From Chloroflexi bacterium B3_Chlor (GTDB taxonomy: Bacteria > Chloroflexota > Anaerolineae > UBA7937 > B3-Chlor), in assembly GCA_005223035.1 (NCBI GenBank), contig NJBK01000024.1:1-44110 (forward strand): a DNA stretch of 44,110 nucleotides, read 5' to 3'. Position numbers and translations under genes: made by a program. This document shows, in pieces, positions 41,105 through 44,110 of the stretch. A model generated the notes under the pieces. That model saw only the letters and a list, made by a program, of their open reading frames with translations. It was not told where the DNA came from and ran no database searches. The first letter of the stretch is position 1, and each line of letters starts with the position of its first letter.

Positions 41105-41941
41105 CTATCTCCTCTTTGCTCCTCGCCGGCGAACTATCCACTTCTCCGTATCCTTGCGACGACGGGTCTTCTTCCCCAGGGTCTTCTTGCCCCAGGGGCT
41201 CTTTGGCGATGGCATCCCAATAGGGGCCTTACCCTCGCCACCACCGTGCGGATGGTCTCGAGGGCTCATTGCTGAGCCTCGAGTGGTCGGCCTGCGGCCC
41301 AGCCAGCGGGCTCTCCCTGCTTTGCCCAGATTGACATTGCCCCAATCGGTGTTGCCTACCTGCCCGATAGTGGCCAGGTTCTTGACATTGATGAGCCGTA
41401 TCTCGCCAGAGGGCAGTCGTACCTGAGCATACTTCCCCTCCTTAGCCAGCAGCTGAGCCGAGGTCCCAGCCGAGCGCACTAGCTGCCCACCCTTGCCGGC
41501 GCGAAGTTCGATATTGTGGATCATCGCGCCCACCGGAATATTGACGATTGGCAACGCGTTTCCTACCCGGATTTCGGCGTCGGGCCCGGATTGTAGCGCG
41601 TCGTTGACCTTCAGCTCTAAAGGGGCGATAATGTACCTTTTCTCGCCGTCAGCGTAGACCAAGAGGGCTATGCGAGCTGAGCGGTTGGGATCATATTCGA
41701 TGGAATCCACCTTGGCTGGGATGCCAAACTTCTCCCGCTTGAAGTCTATGACCCGGTATCTGCGTTTGTGCCCTCCACCCCGATGTCGAATCGTGATCCG
41801 GCCCTGCACATTGCGACCAGCCTTCTTTCGCAGCGGTCTGAGGAGAGAGCGCTCAGGCTTAGTGCGGGTTATCTCCTCAAAGCTCGTGACGGTCATGCCT
41901 CGCCGTCCTGGCGAAGTGGGCTTATAAGCCTTGATTGGCAT
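41105..41941 (-). CDS. rplB: Ribosomal protein L2
   Basis: A 278-residue L2: [46 protein letters not shown]-like [20 protein letters not shown] and the catalytic-centre loop [19 protein letters not shown], with the conserved His. One of the most conserved 50S proteins, close to the peptidyl-transferase centre. The start lies 2 bases after the rplW stop. Confidence 0.98.
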   Translation of the reverse strand: MPIKAYKPTSPGRRGMTVTSFEEITRTKPERSLLRPLRKKAGRNVQGRITIRHRGGGHKRRYRVIDFKREKFGIPAKVDSIEYDPNRSARIALLVYADGEKRYIIAPLELKVNDALQSGPDAEIRVGNALPIVNIPVGAMIHNIELRAGKGGQLVRSAGTSAQLLAKEGKYAQVRLPSGEIRLINVKNLATIGQVGNTDWGNVNLGKAGRARWLGRRPTTRGSAMSPRDHPHGGGEGKAPIGMPSPKSPWGKKTLGKKTRRRKDTEKWIVRRRGAKRR

Positions 41942-41943
41942 GT

Positions 41944-42228
41944 CTAGACCCCCTCAAAGAACCCTATGGATTGTCCCTCTGCCAATTTCACGGTAGCCTT
42001 CTTCCAAGGGTGGGGCTTGCTGACGTGGCGACCGTAGCGGCGCCTCTTTCCAGGCACCTTGATGATGTTTACGGAGACTACATCCACGTCAAAGATCTTC
42101 TCCACCGCTTCCTTGACCTCATGCTTGTTGGCGCGAGGGTCAACCTCAAAGGTGTATCGGCCCTGTTCCCCTTGCAGCGTGGTCTTCTCAGTGACGATGG
42201 GGCGCTTCAGAACCTCGTAAGCATGCAC
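41944..42228 (-). CDS. rplW: Ribosomal protein L23
   Basis: A 94-residue L23: [40 protein letters not shown] and [20 protein letters not shown]. It sits at the tunnel exit with L29 and binds trigger factor and SRP. Standard order L4-L23-L2. Confidence 0.97.
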   Translation of the reverse strand: MHAYEVLKRPIVTEKTTLQGEQGRYTFEVDPRANKHEVKEAVEKIFDVDVVSVNIIKVPGKRRRYGRHVSKPHPWKKATVKLAEGQSIGFFEGV

Positions 42229-42246
42229 GTCGATCTCTCCTATCTA

Positions 42247-42873
42247 TCACTGGCCCAGAAAATCCTCAATCACCTTCAGAGCTGCCAGGGGCATGACCAA
42301 GTAGTCATGGCCAAAGATATCCACCAGATTCAAGTATTGGGCACGCAACGCCTTCGCCTGGGGCAAGTTAGTTACCGACTTCTCCACATTGGAATCTCTC
42401 TCGGGCAGGAGAATCAGGGCGCTGGCGCTCCCCATCAGGTCGTTCAACACGCTAAGCATTTCTTTGGTCTTGGAAGCAGGCATTTCGAGCTTGTCCAGTA
42501 CGATGAGTTGCCCTTCTCGAGCCTTGGCCGAAAGAGCTGATCGCAGGGCCAGACGCCGCATCTTGCGGGGCATGGCCTTGCGGTAGTTTCTCCCGGCACG
42601 CGGCCCAAAGACTACGCCGCCCCCTCGCCACTGCGGCTCGCGAATGCTGCCGTGGCGCGCCCGTCCCGTGCCCTTCTGCCGCCAGGGTTTCCTACCTCCG
42701 CCTCTGACCTCTCCCCTGGTCTTGGTTCTGGCCGTGGCGAGACGGGCATTAGCCAACTGGCGTAGCAAAGCCTGATGCATGACGGCCTCGTTCGGCACAA
42801 TGCCGAAGATGTCATCCCTGAGTTCTGCTTCATCAATGACCTTCCCGGTTGTGTTTCGAAGAGGAACCTTCAT
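42247..42873 (-). CDS. rplD: Ribosomal protein L4
   Basis: A 208-residue L4: FGIVPNEAVMHQALLRQLAN, RGEVRGGGRKPWRQKGTGRA, RHGSIREPQWRGGGVVFGP. The extended loop reaches the exit tunnel. In other bacteria L4 represses the S10 operon; the leader needed to judge that lies partly beyond this window. Confidence 0.97.
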   Translation of the reverse strand: MKVPLRNTTGKVIDEAELRDDIFGIVPNEAVMHQALLRQLANARLATARTKTRGEVRGGGRKPWRQKGTGRARHGSIREPQWRGGGVVFGPRAGRNYRKAMPRKMRRLALRSALSAKAREGQLIVLDKLEMPASKTKEMLSVLNDLMGSASALILLPERDSNVEKSVTNLPQAKALRAQYLNLVDIFGHDYLVMPLAALKVIEDFLGQ

Positions 42874-42875
42874 CT

Positions 42876-43499
42876 CTACATGCCCTTGACTGCGCTCTTG
42901 ACAGTCACCAGTCCGCCCTTTGCGCCGGGTACGGCACCCTTGACCGCCAACAGATTCCGCTCTGGATCCACTATGGCGACTTTCAGATTCTGAACGGTGG
43001 TTCGTTGGCTGCCCATGTGCCCTGGCATACGCTTGCCTTTGAAGACGCGCCCGGGACTAGATGTGGCTCCTATGGAGCCAGGGGCTCTGGCACGATCAGA
43101 TTGTCCATGGGTGGCAGGCCCTCCAGCAAAGCCATGGCGCTTCATTGCCCCGGCGAACCCTTTTCCCTTTGAAATGCCGGTTACATCTACCAGATCGCCA
43201 ACGGAGAAGATGCCGGCATCGATCTTCTGCCCGATCTCATATACTGAGATGTCGTCAACCTTGAGCTCTCCCAGGTATCGCACGTCTGGCACTCCCTTAG
43301 GCAGGTGTCCGCGCTGAGGTCTGTTGAGACGCTTGGCTTCGGCGAAGCCCAGCTGAACGGCCTCGTAGCCGTCCTTTGTTTTGGTCTTGATTTGAGTTAC
43401 ATAGCATGGACCCGCTTCGATGACGGTCACCGGTGTGACCTCCCCGGTATCGTCGAAGATTTGAGTCATACCCACTTTCTTGCCTAAGATCCCTTTCAT
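42876..43499 (-). CDS. rplC: Ribosomal protein L3
   Basis: A 207-residue L3 starting MKGILGKKVGMTQIFDDTGE, with DVTGISKGKGFAGAMKRHGF and GSIGATSSPGRVFKGKRMPG, the loop near the peptidyl-transferase centre. ATG 43499 follows GGAGAG; an open extension of 31 codons further upstream lies in the rpsJ-rplC spacer and is not family-like. The methylated Gln site of the family is within the GGPATHGQSD segment. Confidence 0.97.
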   Translation of the reverse strand: MKGILGKKVGMTQIFDDTGEVTPVTVIEAGPCYVTQIKTKTKDGYEAVQLGFAEAKRLNRPQRGHLPKGVPDVRYLGELKVDDISVYEIGQKIDAGIFSVGDLVDVTGISKGKGFAGAMKRHGFAGGPATHGQSDRARAPGSIGATSSPGRVFKGKRMPGHMGSQRTTVQNLKVAIVDPERNLLAVKGAVPGAKGGLVTVKSAVKGM

Positions 43500-43592
43500 C
43501 ACCACTCTCCACGTGGGGTAGCCTGCTCTGCAGATAGTTCGCCAGCCTCCGTCAGCCTGGATCAACCGCCGCAGCCGCCGAGGACGTTGCAC

Positions 43593-43901
43593 CTAGAGCT
43601 TGATCTCTATGTCCACCCCAGCAGGTAGGTTGAGACGCATGAGCGTATCAACGGTCTTTGAGCCTGGTTCGACAACGTCTATCAGACGCGTATGCGTGCG
43701 AATCTCGAACTGCTCGCGCGAATCCTTGTCGATGAAGGGCGACCGAATAACTGTGAACTTCTCGACCTTCGTGGGCAAGGGCACCGGTCCCACAATAATT
43801 GCTCCGGTGCTCTGAGCCGCTTCGACTATCCGTCGGGCCGATTGATCGAGAACTCTGTAGTCGTAAGCCTTCAAGCGGATTCTGATCTTTTCCCTAGCCA
43901 T
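43593..43901 (-). CDS. rpsJ: Ribosomal protein S10
   Basis: A 102-residue S10: [40 protein letters not shown] and [20 protein letters not shown]. It is the first gene of the S10 operon and also the NusE component of antitermination complexes. It follows tuf by 82 bases, the str-S10 junction. Confidence 0.98.
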   Translation of the reverse strand: MAREKIRIRLKAYDYRVLDQSARRIVEAAQSTGAIIVGPVPLPTKVEKFTVIRSPFIDKDSREQFEIRTHTRLIDVVEPGSKTVDTLMRLNLPAGVDIEIKL

Positions 43902-43983
43902 CTATGCTTTCTACCTCAGGTCTTTCGGTCGGAGGCAATGGGTCTTTGGCGCGGTCAGTGTTGGAAGTATGTGGTGAACTCCA

Positions 43984-44110
43984 TCACTCCGCGATCTTGG
44001 TAATCACTCCAGCGCCGACGGTTCGGCCTCCTTCACGGATGGCGAAGCGCGACCCCTCTTCCAGGGCCACCGGCACTATCAACTCCACCTGCAGGTTCAC
44101 ATTGTCCCCT
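43984..44110 (-). CDS. tuf: Elongation factor Tu, C-terminal fragment
   Basis: The last 41 residues of EF-Tu run to the TGA at 43984-43986: [20 protein letters not shown], then [20 protein letters not shown]. The gene continues beyond the right edge. Its C-terminal barrel motif [15 protein letters not shown] is unmistakable. tuf before rpsJ is the common str-to-S10 arrangement. Confidence 0.97.
   Translation of the reverse strand, partial: GDNVNLQVELIVPVALEEGSRFAIREGGRTVGAGVITKIAE

Overview
The window looks like a piece of a fairly GC-rich bacterial chromosome, most consistent with Chloroflexota (Anaerolineae-like). That placement is an inference from three things: extracytoplasmic proteins with Thr/Pro-rich linkers, paired UbiA-type phosphoribosyltransferases of the decaprenyl-phosphate kind, and the make-up of the ribosomal cluster. 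No rRNA, tRNA, CRISPR array or intact transposase was seen.

Region 1 (1-7.5 kb, + strand) holds a methyltransferase tail, an SRPBCC protein, a membrane-anchored triheme cytochrome c, a CBS-domain protein, a TlpA-type thioredoxin and a DsbA-like lipoprotein, followed by a NarL-type response regulator and its HisKA_3 kinase. The DsbA-like gene has an in-frame TGA exactly where the first catalytic Cys of CxxC belongs. A GC-rich hairpin sits about 22 nt downstream, so it is a strong selenoprotein candidate (UGFC active site). A promoter and a possible three-way-junction RNA precede the TlpA gene.

Region 2 (7.5-17.6 kb, mostly +) is a copper and thiol-metal island: Cu(I) P1B-ATPase, zinc-ribbon membrane protein, Met-rich PepSY-like protein, two intact YHS proteins, NfeD-like protein, two DUF2933-like membrane proteins, rhodanese lipoprotein, HD-domain protein, MetF and a CcmH-like/DUF1573 fusion. 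It is also decaying. It carries a dead CsoR-type repressor whose operator-like G/C tract survives upstream of copA, a broken small DUF5676-like membrane gene, a broken YHS gene read into from metF, and a CPBP protease cut off after its EExxxR motif.

Region 3 (17.6-24.8 kb, - strand) has a putative zinc protein, a T/P-linker surface protein, a tail-anchored TPR protein behind a near-consensus promoter, a three-gene proton-pump-like membrane module (NuoL/M-like, HyfE-like, NuoN-like) with no hydrophilic subunits, a GNAT and TlyA. Region 4 (24.8-26.6 kb, +) is a tandem pair of equal-length UbiA-family enzymes.

Region 5 (26.65 kb to the end, - strand) is the S10-spc-alpha ribosomal superoperon. 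It runs from the 3' end of tuf through rpsJ ... secY-adk-map-rpmJ-rpsM-rpsK-rpsD-rpoA-rplQ-truA-rplM-rpsI and ends at a strong intrinsic terminator. infA is not at its common place between map and rpmJ. S9 has an unusual acidic N-terminal extension of about 117 residues.
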